From contig NZ_LEKU01000016.1 in NCBI RefSeq assembly GCF_009932355.1, positions 112,548-176,547 on the forward strand: a DNA stretch of 64,000 bases, read 5' to 3'. A model generated the notes under the pieces. That model was not told where the DNA came from. It saw only the letters and a program-made list of their open reading frames with translations, and made no database searches. The DNA is from Riemerella anatipestifer_E. GTDB lineage: Bacteria; Bacteroidota; Bacteroidia; Flavobacteriales; Weeksellaceae. This document shows positions 7,847 through 16,373 of the stretch, piece after piece. The first letter of the stretch is position 1. Each line of letters starts with the position of its first letter. The position numbers were made by a program, and so were the translations under genes.

Positions 7847-9484
7847 ATGCTTTATCTGTTACTTTCCGTAGGCGTTATTTTCTCTAGTTTGCTAGGGGTA
7901 GGAATGCTATTTGAAAAACTATTAGGAAAGTTGTGGGAAGAAAAACTATCCTCTGCTTTTTTTGCAGGGTGTATGGGATTGAGTTTGGTATGGGCGGTTT
8001 TAGCATTTGCAGTGCCTATCAATAGAGTAGTAGAAGTCTCTAGCTTGGTTTTAGGACTAAATGCCTTTGTTTATTTTAAAATATATCGCGTTTTAGGAAC
8101 TTTTATTACTAGAAACTATTTGATTTTTGCTCCGTTGCTTTTTATTGTGTTGCTTTTTGGGAGTGGGTATCCGTTTATTTTAGACCACTTTGGTTACTAT
8201 GTGCCTAGTATTAAATGGATTGCAGAGATAGGTCTAGTAAAAGGTATTGGGAATTTAGATTTAATATTAGGACAAATGTCTCTTTGGCATATTTTACAGG
8301 CAGGGTTTTCTAATACTTCTGATGTTTTTCTGCGATTGAATGTAGTATTACTTTTAGGATATATCATTTACATTATAGAGAAAAAGGTGTGGGTTCATTT
8401 TATCTTTTTGCCTATTTTGTTATTGTTTTTACAATCGCCAAGTACAGATTTACCAGTTATTGTAGGCTCTTTAATAATCTTGAATGAAGTTTTGAATAAA
8501 AACCATAATGTGTCAGCACTATTTGGGTTTTCGGTTTGGATTTTCAGCATAAAACCTACCATAATATGGCTCCCGTTGATGGTCTTTTTATATGCTTTTT
8601 TGATAAGGAAATTCACTTATAAGTTGATAATAGTAGGCGTAGGTGTGGTGTCTGTTTTTGTGATTAAAAATTGGTACTGCTTTGGGTTTCCTATTTTTCC
8701 CGTACAAGTTTTGGATTTAGGCTTGAGTTGGAAACCTAATGAATTTTTACTTAAAAATTCAGCCGAAACAGCTATTCTTAAAACTTACGATTTTCAGTAT
8801 TCTTACGAAGAAATAAAACAATTTTCGGTTTGGGAAAGTGTTAAAAATTGGATATTCCTGAAAGGCATAAAAGGAGTTATCAACCTATCTTTTGTTTTGA
8901 GCTTGTTGGCATTACTATTATTTGCTATTAAAAGTAAAAGCCGTTTGATTTGGCTGATTGTAATATCAATTTTTCTTAAAAGCGTTTTGGTGTTGCTATT
9001 TTCAGCACAATACCGATTTTTCTTGGAAGTATTTTTTGTGGTTGCTCTTTTGGTTTTTAGGAATTGGTTTTCCGCTAAGAGAGTCGCTTTTGTGAGTGTT
9101 ATAGGTACTTTGGGTATGTCTGTGTTTTTATTTACTCCGTCTTTAATTGTGAAATATGTTCCTAGTTTTAGGTTGGGTGGATTTATTAAAAATATAGAAC
9201 TTTCTCAAGTTGTAAAACCAGCGACTTACAAATATCAACGGTATAAAACTTTTACAATAGGTAATTTGACTTTTAATGTAGTGGACAACTATCCTTTTAG
9301 TTTTGATACGCCGCTTCCAGCTATTTCTCCTAGTTTCTTGGAGCTTTATTTAGAAGCAGGGATTTTTCCTCAAAAAATAGGTTCGAACTTAAAAGAAGGT
9401 TTTATTTGGAAAAAACTATCTAACGAAGATAAAGAGCAATTAAAACAGATTGTTAATACATTTTATATAAATGAAAAAAGATAG
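7847..9484 (+). CDS. Polytopic inner-membrane protein, unassigned (LIC_10190/GT-C-like)
   Basis: The 545-residue protein is predicted by eye to have about 12 hydrophobic helices. A loop after the third or fourth helix contains LDHFGYYVPSIKWI and GNLDLILGQMSLWHILQAGFSN, and a soluble C-terminal tail of about 90 residues follows. The helix pattern with an early acidic loop recalls GT-C-type glycosyltransferases and the LIC_10190 membrane-protein family, but I cannot confirm either. It starts 5 bp after ribD and ends in a bidirectional terminator shared with porX. Confidence 0.6.
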   Translation: MLYLLLSVGVIFSSLLGVGMLFEKLLGKLWEEKLSSAFFAGCMGLSLVWAVLAFAVPINRVVEVSSLVLGLNAFVYFKIYRVLGTFITRNYLIFAPLLFIVLLFGSGYPFILDHFGYYVPSIKWIAEIGLVKGIGNLDLILGQMSLWHILQAGFSNTSDVFLRLNVVLLLGYIIYIIEKKVWVHFIFLPILLLFLQSPSTDLPVIVGSLIILNEVLNKNHNVSALFGFSVWIFSIKPTIIWLPLMVFLYAFLIRKFTYKLIIVGVGVVSVFVIKNWYCFGFPIFPVQVLDLGLSWKPNEFLLKNSAETAILKTYDFQYSYEEIKQFSVWESVKNWIFLKGIKGVINLSFVLSLLALLLFAIKSKSRLIWLIVISIFLKSVLVLLFSAQYRFFLEVFFVVALLVFRNWFSAKRVAFVSVIGTLGMSVFLFTPSLIVKYVPSFRLGGFIKNIELSQVVKPATYKYQRYKTFTIGNLTFNVVDNYPFSFDTPLPAISPSFLELYLEAGIFPQKIGSNLKEGFIWKKLSNEDKEQLKQIVNTFYINEKR

Positions 9485-9505
9485 AGAAATTATCCCTATC
9501 TTTTT
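9475..9505. terminator. Bidirectional terminator between convergent genes
   Basis: AAAAAGATAG (9475-9484) pairs with CTATCTTTTT (9496-9505). T-runs exist on both strands. It separates the membrane-protein gene from porX. Confidence 0.8.
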
Positions 9506-9509
9506 ATTT

Positions 9510-11054
9510 TTATTTGGGTTCTAGAATGCAAAATGGAATAATGCATTCCTCCAAAGAAATGCCACCGTGCTGGTAGGTTTCTTTATAATAATTAACAAAG
9601 TGATTGTAGTTTTTTGGATATGCTAGAAAGGTATTATTCTTAGCAAATACATACTTACTACTTAGATTACCTTTGGGTAGGAATAGCTTTTCGGGCTGGC
9701 TAATAGCCCACACATCAGAATCTTCATAAGAAAGGCTTTTCCCTGTTTTGTAGCGGATATTGGTGGAGGTTTCTCGGTCGCCTACAACTTTGCTTGGCTT
9801 TTTAACATAGATGGTGCCGTGGTCTGTAGTGATGATGAGTTTAAAACCAGACTCTGCGGCTTGTTTAATCAATCTCATAATAGGGGCGTTTTCAAACCAA
9901 TTTAAGGTAAGAGAACGGAAAGTTTTATCATCTCTAATCAACTGATTAACGATAGAATTATCCGTTTTGGCGTGGGATAAAATATCTATAAAATTATAGA
10001 CGACTACTACCAAATCTTTATTTTGATGCTGATGAAAATCTTCTAAAACCTTTTGTTCAAAATCAGAGTTTAAGACTTTAATGTACTTCATTGTTTTAGA
10101 AGATAATCCTAGACGCTTCATTTGGTCTTTTAAGAAATCTTGTTCGGCTTCATTTTTATTGCCTTCTTCGTTGTCGTTCAGCCATTGGTCAGGAAATCTT
10201 TTTTCTATTTCGGAAGGCATCAATCCAGCAAAAAAGGCATTTCTTGCATACTGGGTAGCTGTAGGTAAGATGCTGTAATATGAGGTTTCTAGAGTTTTGT
10301 TATAGAATTTAAGAAACAATGGTTCAATGACTTTCCATTGGTCGTACCTTAGATTATCTATCATAAGTAGCAGAACTTTGTCATCCTGCATTTCTGGTTT
10401 TACCTTTTCTTTAAAAAGCGTATGGCTCATAAGAGGTTTCTCATTTGAATTGAGCCAATTTTCGTAGTTTCTTTCTATAAACTTGGCAAACTGTATGTTG
10501 GCTTCCTCTTTTTGAGATTGTAGCAAGTCGGCAAATTCGTTATCAAACACCTTATCAAATTTAATTTCCCAACCCAATATTTTTTTGTAATAATTACTCC
10601 AATCTTCATAAGTGTTAAGATAACTTAACTCCATACTTATGTTTCTGAACTCTTGCTGATATTCTTGCTTGGTTTGTTGTTCTACAAGGTCGTCGCTTTG
10701 TAGATTTTTTTTCAAAGAGAGCAGAACTTGGTTAGGATTTACAGGTTTTAAGATATAATCGGCAATTTGCGAACCTATGGCTTGCTCCATAATGTGTTCT
10801 TCTTCGCTTTTAGTTACCATTACAATTTTCATTGCTGAATTTTTTTCCTTTAGTAACGGTATGGCATCTAGCCCAGAAATACCAGGCATATTTTCGTCCA
10901 AAAGCACTAATGAAAAACTTTCTTCATCTAATATTTCTAAGGCTTCATTAACATTATTGATGGGCGTTACCTGATAACCTTTGTTTTCTAAGAATACGAT
11001 ATGAGGTTTTAATAAATCTACCTCGTCATCTATCCATAATATTTTTTTAGCCAT
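9510..11054 (-). CDS. porX: PorX, type IX secretion two-component regulator with PglZ-like domain
   Basis: The 514-residue protein has an N-terminal receiver domain (WIDDEVDLLKPH, phosphoacceptor Asp53 in LLDENMPG, VTKS, ILKP). A helical linker and a C-terminal PglZ/alkaline phosphatase-superfamily domain follow, with LMIDNLRYDQWKVIEP, VYNFIDILSHAKTD and ITTDHGTIYVKKPSKV holding Asp/His metal ligands. In Porphyromonas and Flavobacterium, PorX with PorY controls the type IX secretion and gliding machinery. No kinase gene is adjacent. A -7 box lies at 11107-11114. Confidence 0.93.
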   Translation of the reverse strand: MAKKILWIDDEVDLLKPHIVFLENKGYQVTPINNVNEALEILDEESFSLVLLDENMPGISGLDAIPLLKEKNSAMKIVMVTKSEEEHIMEQAIGSQIADYILKPVNPNQVLLSLKKNLQSDDLVEQQTKQEYQQEFRNISMELSYLNTYEDWSNYYKKILGWEIKFDKVFDNEFADLLQSQKEEANIQFAKFIERNYENWLNSNEKPLMSHTLFKEKVKPEMQDDKVLLLMIDNLRYDQWKVIEPLFLKFYNKTLETSYYSILPTATQYARNAFFAGLMPSEIEKRFPDQWLNDNEEGNKNEAEQDFLKDQMKRLGLSSKTMKYIKVLNSDFEQKVLEDFHQHQNKDLVVVVYNFIDILSHAKTDNSIVNQLIRDDKTFRSLTLNWFENAPIMRLIKQAAESGFKLIITTDHGTIYVKKPSKVVGDRETSTNIRYKTGKSLSYEDSDVWAISQPEKLFLPKGNLSSKYVFAKNNTFLAYPKNYNHFVNYYKETYQHGGISLEECIIPFCILEPK

Positions 11055-11106
11055 AACTAATTCTTTATTTAATTAAGTGTGCTTGTAACACTCTTCTTTA
11101 GTTTTC

Positions 11107-11114
11107 CAAAGATA
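11107..11114 (-). promoter_or_regulatory. Predicted -7 box of the porX promoter
   Basis: TATCTTTG on the minus strand lies 52 bp upstream of the porX ATG. The best TTTG (11139-11142) is at a 24-bp spacing, slightly long. Confidence 0.45.
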
Positions 11115-11176
11115 TAGCTAAACTCACTAATATCTAGCCAAAGCATTTATAAAAAAAGTTAAATTTGAGTTAAATA

Positions 11177-11202
11177 AAAAAGCAGGTTTTTAGCCTGCTT
11201 TT
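11177..11202 (-). terminator. Intrinsic terminator after the pirin gene
   Basis: AAAAGCAGG pairs with CCTGCTTTT around a TTTTTAG loop, with a T-run on the minus strand, 3 bp beyond the pirin stop. Confidence 0.75.
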
Positions 11203-11204
11203 CG

Positions 11205-12080
11205 TTAATCTTCTAAGACTCCGAATTTGTTGTTTTTAAAGTCATCAAAAGCCTGAATAATCTCTGCTCTAGTGTTCATTACAAACGGACCATGAGCGGC
11301 TATAGGCTCGTTAAGTGGTTCTCCACTAAGGATAAGCACAACAGCATCATCTAGGGCTTCTATGTTGAAATCTTCGCCACTATTTTCAAACAAAACTAAG
11401 TGGTCTGTAGGAGCTTCTTCCTCTTCGTTTACAATAATGTTGCCCTCTATAACCAAAGCAACGGTGTTAAAATGAGCAGGGAAACTAAATGAAGCTCTAG
11501 CACCTTTTTTTAGTCTTGCATTCATCATATGTATTGGGCTGAAGGTACTTGCGATACCTTTGTTACCATTGTACTCTCCTGCAATTACTTCTACCCAACT
11601 ATTTTCGCCGACAGAGACTTTAGGAAACTCTGTATGTTGTATAGATTGGTATTTTGGAGGACTCATTTTATATTTGGCAGGAAGGTTTACCCACAGTTGC
11701 ACCATTTGGAAAATGCCACCTTTTTTACTCCATTCAGTTTCGTGATATTCTTTATGGAGTACACCGCTACCAGCCGTCATCCACTGTACATCGCCTTCTT
11801 GTATAATGCCACCGCCACCTGCACTATCGTGATGCTCTACTTTACCTTGATAAGCTATGGTTACGGTTTCAAAACCACGATGAGGGTGTACGCCTACGCC
11901 TCTAGGGGTTTGGGAAGGTTCAAAATAAAACTTAGAATTGTAATCCATCATAATGAAAGGATCCATTCTTTTCATATCTAATCTAAATCCGCTAGGAATA
12001 AAATTATGTACTCTAAAACCATCTCCTACAAAATGTGCAGGTCTAGGAGCGACGATAAGCTCTATTTTTTTAGTATTCAT
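11205..12080 (-). CDS. Pirin family protein
   Basis: The 291-residue bicupin protein carries the pirin signature: GVHPHRGFETVTIAYQG with metal-binding histidines near residues 62-64, HHDSAGGGGIIQEGDVQWMTAGSGVLHKEYH with further His/Glu ligands, and a degenerate C-terminal cupin. Pirins are iron-binding proteins; some act as quercetin dioxygenases or redox sensors, and the substrate here is unknown. It is monocistronic, with a -7 box (TATCTTTG, minus strand) at 12102-12109 and a terminator. Confidence 0.92.
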   Translation of the reverse strand: MNTKKIELIVAPRPAHFVGDGFRVHNFIPSGFRLDMKRMDPFIMMDYNSKFYFEPSQTPRGVGVHPHRGFETVTIAYQGKVEHHDSAGGGGIIQEGDVQWMTAGSGVLHKEYHETEWSKKGGIFQMVQLWVNLPAKYKMSPPKYQSIQHTEFPKVSVGENSWVEVIAGEYNGNKGIASTFSPIHMMNARLKKGARASFSFPAHFNTVALVIEGNIIVNEEEEAPTDHLVLFENSGEDFNIEALDDAVVLILSGEPLNEPIAAHGPFVMNTRAEIIQAFDDFKNNKFGVLED

Positions 12081-12101
12081 TTTGAATGTTTTTTATTTAA
12101 A

Positions 12102-12109
12102 CAAAGATA
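12102..12109 (-). promoter_or_regulatory. Predicted -7 box of the pirin promoter
   Basis: TATCTTTG on the minus strand, 22 bp upstream of the ATG at 12080. Confidence 0.5.
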
Positions 12110-12225
12110 CCTTAAACCTTTACCTTAAAGCATTGATCTAGGATAATAAAAAAGCACTAAAAAAATATATTAAAATATTTTTGTAACATTTTTGTAATTT
12201 GGATACTTACTCTACATAAAAGCTA

Positions 12226-12729
12226 ATGATGTCTCTGGAAACAGAATTTTTACAACAAATAGAGAAGCATAAAGGGGTTATTTTTAAAATATCCAAAATG
12301 TATATGGATAATAAAAACGACCAAGAAGATTTGTTTCAAGAGATTATCTATCAAGCGTGGAAATCGTATCCGTCTTTTTAAGGCAAGAGTTTATTTTCTA
12401 CTTGGCTTTATCGGGTAGCTCTTAATACTTCTATTGTTTTTCTAAGAAGTGATAAGAAAAAAATAAATACTTCTGATATAGAGCTAAGTACGATAAATAA
12501 GAGGGTGGAAAATAATGATGTTGAACAACAGCAATTGGAACTTATGTATAAAGCAATACAACAGCTAGGTGCAATAGATAAAGCGCTTATATTCTATTAT
12601 TTAGAAAATTATTCTGGCAAAGAGATAGCAGCTCAAATGGGAATAACAGAGGTGAATGTAAGAGTGAAACTAAATAGAGCTAAACAAAAATTGAAAACTT
12701 TGATTAACGAACTTAGAACTCAACAATAA
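12226..12729 (+). pseudogene. ECF-type RNA polymerase sigma factor interrupted by an in-frame TAA
   Basis: One continuous frame runs from the ATG at 12226 to the TAA at 12727-12729, broken only by a TAA at 12379-12381. Before it lie 51 residues with sigma region 2 (VIFKISKMYMDNKNDQEDLFQEIIYQAWKSYPSF). After it come GKSLFSTWLYRVALNTSIVFLR (region 2.3-2.4) and region 4 (ALIFYYLENYSGKEIAAQMGITEVNVRVKLNRAKQKL). The stop falls where relatives have Lys, Arg or Gln in F-[KRQ]-G, so a single-base nonsense change is the simplest reading. It is followed 14 bp later by an intact membrane-protein gene. It could be a true pseudogene, a recent polymorphism or a sequence error. Confidence 0.85.
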
Positions 12730-12743
12730 AAAAATCAAATATT

Positions 12744-13523
12744 ATGGAACTTGATAATATAAAAGATTTATGGCATAGAGAGAAGGTATCAGACCTTCCT
12801 AATATTTCTTTGGAACAGCAAAAGGCGGTAAAAACACCTTTGGAAAAAATACGAGCGAATATGAAGATGGAGTTTTGGACTACACTTCTTTTGATGATTC
12901 TTATAGTTCCGCTTTATTATTCTCAAATAAAAAATGCACAACAAGGGAGTTTGTTTTTGTTGTTATATCTTATTTCAATACTTATAATTGTTTATTATTT
13001 TGTTAAGTTTTATTCGTTGTATAAAACTATTAGTACTCAAAATTTCCAAACCTATCACAATTTGCTTAATCTTAGGTACGAGTTGGTGCTTAATACGGAG
13101 CTTTATAAATCTTACTATATTTCGTTTGTTCCTATATTATTTTCTGTATTTCTTTTATTTTTGGATTTGAATAGTTGGAATGGAGTGATGTTTGTTGTTG
13201 TGAGTTTGTTTATGACTTCCATTATTATGTATGTTATGGGAAAAGTTTGGTTGAGAGACGTTTATGGTAATTATGTTGTTGAAATTACAGATTTGGTGAG
13301 TGAGCTGAGTGATGAATCTAATGATTTTAAATTCAATAGAAATTCATTAAGTCATCAAGGGAAATATCAAATATTTCAAAAAACAAAACACTTCTTTGGA
13401 AAAATCTTTGGAAAATACGCTACTCTTGCCAACTGGATTTTTTGGTTTTTTATATTGATTGCCATAAGTGGCATCATAGGATATATGATAGGGTATTTTA
13501 GTATTTTATTGGGTAAAATATAA
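12744..13523 (+). CDS. Membrane protein paired with the ECF sigma gene (possible anti-sigma-like partner)
   Basis: The 259-residue protein has a short cytosolic start (MELDNIKDLWHREKVSD) and four hydrophobic segments, two near residues 43-90, two near 125-160, with a last one at the C-terminus. Flavobacterial genomes often carry such a protein directly behind an ECF sigma gene, which suggests membrane control of the sigma factor. That role is inference. The start context ATATTATG is typical for this genome. The gene is intact although its partner carries a stop codon. Confidence 0.65.
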   Translation: MELDNIKDLWHREKVSDLPNISLEQQKAVKTPLEKIRANMKMEFWTTLLLMILIVPLYYSQIKNAQQGSLFLLLYLISILIIVYYFVKFYSLYKTISTQNFQTYHNLLNLRYELVLNTELYKSYYISFVPILFSVFLLFLDLNSWNGVMFVVVSLFMTSIIMYVMGKVWLRDVYGNYVVEITDLVSELSDESNDFKFNRNSLSHQGKYQIFQKTKHFFGKIFGKYATLANWIFWFFILIAISGIIGYMIGYFSILLGKI

Positions 13524-13531
13524 AAAATCAA

Positions 13532-14218
13532 CTACAAACTTTTAATTAAATCAATATTGATTTCGGCTGAGATTTTTCCAGCTTCGGTAACAAATGTATC
13601 AAAAGAAACCGTAGTGTCTTCTCCCGCAATATCCGAAATGGCTCTTAGAACAATAAAAGGGGTTTTCATTTGGTGGCATACTTGTGCGATAGAAGCCGCT
13701 TCCATCTCCACGGCTTTGGCGGTACGGAAGTTGTCTTTAAGCCATTGGAATTTTTCAGGACAGTTGATAAATGCATCACCACTAATTACTAAACCTTTAT
13801 TAGCGTTGATGCCGTGTTTTTTAATAACAGCCTCAGCTTTTTCTACATAAAAGGAATCGGGTATGAAAGCTGGAGGCATTTTAGATTGTTGTCCGAGTTC
13901 GTAACCAAAAGCCGTTAAATCCACATCGTGGTGGCGTACTTCTGTAGCGAGGATAATATCTTTTACTTGAACCTCTTTTAGTCCACCTGCCGTTCCTGTA
14001 TTGATGATTAAATCAGGAGCAAAATGATTGATAAGTAAACAAGTCCCTATAGCCGAACTTACCTTGCCAACACCAGAAAGTAAAACAATAACTTCGTGGT
14101 TGGCAATAGTCCCAATGTGAAATTGAAATGAGTGAATTTCCTTTTTGATAGGATTTTCTAAAGCATCACACAAATGCTTTATTTCAACTTCCATGGCTCC
14201 AATAACGGCTATTTTCAT
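13532..14218 (-). CDS. mtnN: 5'-Methylthioadenosine/S-adenosylhomocysteine nucleosidase
   Basis: The 228-residue PNP/UDP-family enzyme cleaves MTA and SAH to adenine plus thioribose sugars. It starts MKIAVIGAMEVEIKHL with the conserved AMEEE-like motif. It continues with LLSGVGKVSSA, NTGTAGGL, VISGDAFI, KAVEMEAASIAQVC (substrate-binding Glu) and AISDIAGE (catalytic Asp). The length matches E. coli MtnN. A minus-strand -7 box (TAATTTTG) is at 14245-14252. It converges with the membrane-protein gene, only 8 bp from its end. Confidence 0.95.
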   Translation of the reverse strand: MKIAVIGAMEVEIKHLCDALENPIKKEIHSFQFHIGTIANHEVIVLLSGVGKVSSAIGTCLLINHFAPDLIINTGTAGGLKEVQVKDIILATEVRHHDVDLTAFGYELGQQSKMPPAFIPDSFYVEKAEAVIKKHGINANKGLVISGDAFINCPEKFQWLKDNFRTAKAVEMEAASIAQVCHQMKTPFIVLRAISDIAGEDTTVSFDTFVTEAGKISAEINIDLIKSL

Positions 14219-14244
14219 AGGTTTTATTTTAAATAATTAAACCA

Positions 14245-14252
14245 CAAAATTA
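14245..14252 (-). promoter_or_regulatory. Predicted -7 box of the mtnN promoter
   Basis: TAATTTTG on the minus strand fits TAnnTTTG and lies 27 bp upstream of the ATG. Confidence 0.45.
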
Positions 14253-14280
14253 CGAAAACTCACTGTAAATATCATTGGAT

Positions 14281-14769
14281 TTATGGTAGTTTTGTAGGAA
14301 CTTCTTCGTTTTGTTGGTTTTTAACCTTAAGTTTAATTTCGTAGCCTTTTGGATAAAAAATGATAATAGGAGTATTACTTGTATAGTTGATAGTTTTGCT
14401 TTCTCCAACCACAAATTTGTTAGTAAGCGTCATATCAGGGCAAGCCATCATGGTTGAACGCATATTACCATCAGTATCGTAGAAATAGTAAGAAATGTTT
14501 GTTTCTTGGTCTTTTTTCTCTTCAATATTTCCTAGTAATCCATACGAATTACAATCTACTTTGTGCCATTTGCCTGGAGTCATTTCTAGAAATAACTCTT
14601 TTTCATTAGATTTTTTCGGAAGGGTTATGCTGAGATGTTCATAGCCCTCCATTTTTTTTGTGAGTGTGCTTATGTTTTTAGGTTCGTTCATATTATTTTG
14701 CTTTTGTGAGTTGCAACCTACTAGTAATCCAATGGAAATTACTCCTGTTAGCATCGCTTTAAAAACCAT
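14281..14769 (-). CDS. eco: Ecotin family serine-protease inhibitor, lipoprotein form
   Basis: The 162-residue protein has a lipoprotein signal (GLLVGC, lipid-attachment Cys19). It then follows ecotin throughout: KVDCNSYGLLG, SYYFYDTDGNMRSTMMACPD and a C-terminal strand INYTSNTPIIIFYPKGYEIKLKV. The cysteines corresponding to the E. coli Cys50-Cys87 disulfide are Cys73 and Cys110, with exactly the same 37-residue separation. The P1 Met of the inhibitory loop (STMMAC) is kept at residue 107. E. coli ecotin is a free periplasmic dimer inhibiting trypsin-fold proteases; here it would be membrane-anchored. It lies between mtnN and the nos operon, same strand, with no shared function evident. Confidence 0.88.
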   Translation of the reverse strand: MVFKAMLTGVISIGLLVGCNSQKQNNMNEPKNISTLTKKMEGYEHLSITLPKKSNEKELFLEMTPGKWHKVDCNSYGLLGNIEEKKDQETNISYYFYDTDGNMRSTMMACPDMTLTNKFVVGESKTINYTSNTPIIIFYPKGYEIKLKVKNQQNEEVPTKLP

Positions 14770-14884
14770 GACTTTAATTTTTATTTCTTATGCTACGAAG
14801 TTACAAAAAAACGAATATCAAACTAAAATCGAAGTTTATTTTTATTTAATTGAGACCAGAGCAATTAAATATGAAACATAATAT

Positions 14885-15652
14885 TTATAAATCTTTTTTT
14901 CTGAATTTAAGTAAACTTGATAAGAAAGGAAATATAATCCAAATCAGAAGAATAAGAACAGAAATATACACTCCACCACCTGAACCAAAAATTGATTTAA
15001 AAATTGCTCCTGAATAGCCTAGCATTCCAGAGATATCAAGCTGTAGTTGTACAAAAATACGGGTAAGCCCTATAGGACTAAGTGAGGCTAATACAACTAT
15101 TAGTTTTTCTATAGGGTAATCTGAAAATTGAAACATCAAGATAAGTAACAAACTGTCATAGATGATATTAAAAAATACCCAAATGAATAGAGCTATTCCT
15201 ATTCCTTTTGTTTTGTCATTAGTAGAAATAGAACTATACGTGGCTAATGAGGTAAAGCTTATGCAGAGTAACATACCACCTAGTAAGACACATAATCCGT
15301 AAGTAAGTGTAGAATACAGAATAATGGGAATGCCACAGCCAGCTAAAAACACTAATAGTTGAGATAGCGATAACCCTAAAAAAGTTCCCGTCCATATTAC
15401 ATCTCGTTTAATAGGCTGAGTAGAAAGAAGTTCTATGAATTGTGTACTGTTGTATATGTAGATTACTGAAAATACAATACTAAATAGTGGAACTACAAAA
15501 AGTACAATATTTAGTAGATTGAGATTAGCCTTTATCTGATTGCTTTCTAATCCTAGAATGGCCCATGATATAATAAATAACATGAGCGTATACACAGCAA
15601 TAACTTTGCTCTTTAAAATATCAGTTAGTATGAACTTTGCGATTTTATACAT
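14885..15652 (-). CDS. nosY: NosY-like ABC transporter permease of the nos operon
   Basis: The 255-residue protein has six hydrophobic helices and no signal peptide, the usual size and layout of NosY. NosFY with NosD supplies what is needed to assemble the tetranuclear CuZ centre of N2O reductase. It overlaps nosF by 8 bp and is the last gene of the operon. An AT-rich 9-bp inverted repeat at 14848-14873 follows it without a T-run, so its terminator is unclear. Confidence 0.88.
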   Translation of the reverse strand: MYKIAKFILTDILKSKVIAVYTLMLFIISWAILGLESNQIKANLNLLNIVLFVVPLFSIVFSVIYIYNSTQFIELLSTQPIKRDVIWTGTFLGLSLSQLLVFLAGCGIPIILYSTLTYGLCVLLGGMLLCISFTSLATYSSISTNDKTKGIGIALFIWVFFNIIYDSLLLILMFQFSDYPIEKLIVVLASLSPIGLTRIFVQLQLDISGMLGYSGAIFKSIFGSGGGVYISVLILLIWIIFPFLSSLLKFRKKDL

Positions 15653-16358
15653 CTTGTACTTGTCTTAGTATCGTTGTTATGGCTTTTGATAGGCTATCCT
15701 CTTGTGTACTTTGCTTTATGTCCTCTACATTTTTATGAAATATCACTTTCCCTTCTGATAAAAATATGACTTCATCTACAATTTGCTCTAAATCACTGAG
15801 TAAGTGTGACGTAATGATAATTAGCTTTCCTTTTTTTTGTTCTTTTATGATTTTATGTTTAAGGATTTCAGCAGCAATAGGGTCAAGTCCCGCAGTAGGT
15901 TCATCTAAAATGATTATTGAAGGGTTAAACATAAAAGCTATTATGGCACTGACTTTCTGGATTGTACCTCCAGAAAGATTGCCCATTCTTTTATTCTCTA
16001 TTTTTGTTATATCATAGGCATCTATAAGCTCTATATCTAGTTTTTTAGTTTGTGAACGATTATTTAAAATTATATCTAGAGTTTCCCTTATAGTCATATT
16101 CTCAGGGTATTTCCCTATCTGAGGCATGTAGCCAATAATTTCACGGTAATGATAGCTTTCTGAAACATCATTCCCATTAACCAATATTTGTCCAGACTCA
16201 ACAGTATTTAATTCTAAAATGCTCTTAATTAGAGTGGTTTTTCCACAGCCGTTTGGACCAATAAGAGCAATAGCTCTCCCAGTTTTACATGAAAGATTAA
16301 TATTGTTGAGAGCTTTAAATTTGCCGAAAGTCTTGGTAAGGTTTTTTATTTCTATCAT
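15645..16358 (-). CDS. nosF: NosF-like ABC transporter ATP-binding protein
   Basis: The 237-residue ATPase has Walker A GPNGCGKTT near residue 34, the ABC signature LSGGT near 128, Walker B IIILDEPTAGLDP and the switch His in ITSHLLSDLEQ. Its place between nosD and nosY identifies it as NosF, the energising subunit for CuZ assembly. It overlaps nosY and starts 15 bp after nosD ends. Confidence 0.93.
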   Translation of the reverse strand: MIEIKNLTKTFGKFKALNNINLSCKTGRAIALIGPNGCGKTTLIKSILELNTVESGQILVNGNDVSESYHYREIIGYMPQIGKYPENMTIRETLDIILNNRSQTKKLDIELIDAYDITKIENKRMGNLSGGTIQKVSAIIAFMFNPSIIILDEPTAGLDPIAAEILKHKIIKEQKKGKLIIITSHLLSDLEQIVDEVIFLSEGKVIFHKNVEDIKQSTQEDSLSKAITTILRQVQDV

Positions 16359-16373
16359 TTAGTTATTTACTCA

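Noticed and set aside
11529..11981. 150-codon plus-strand frame opposite the pirin gene
   Set aside because: It is antisense to a clear pirin gene and shows no family motif.
12226..12729. Frameshift in the sigma gene
   Set aside because: Both halves are in the same frame, so it is a stop codon, not a frameshift.
14848..14873. Terminator of the nos operon
   Set aside because: The 9-bp AT-only inverted repeat is not followed by a T-run on the minus strand.
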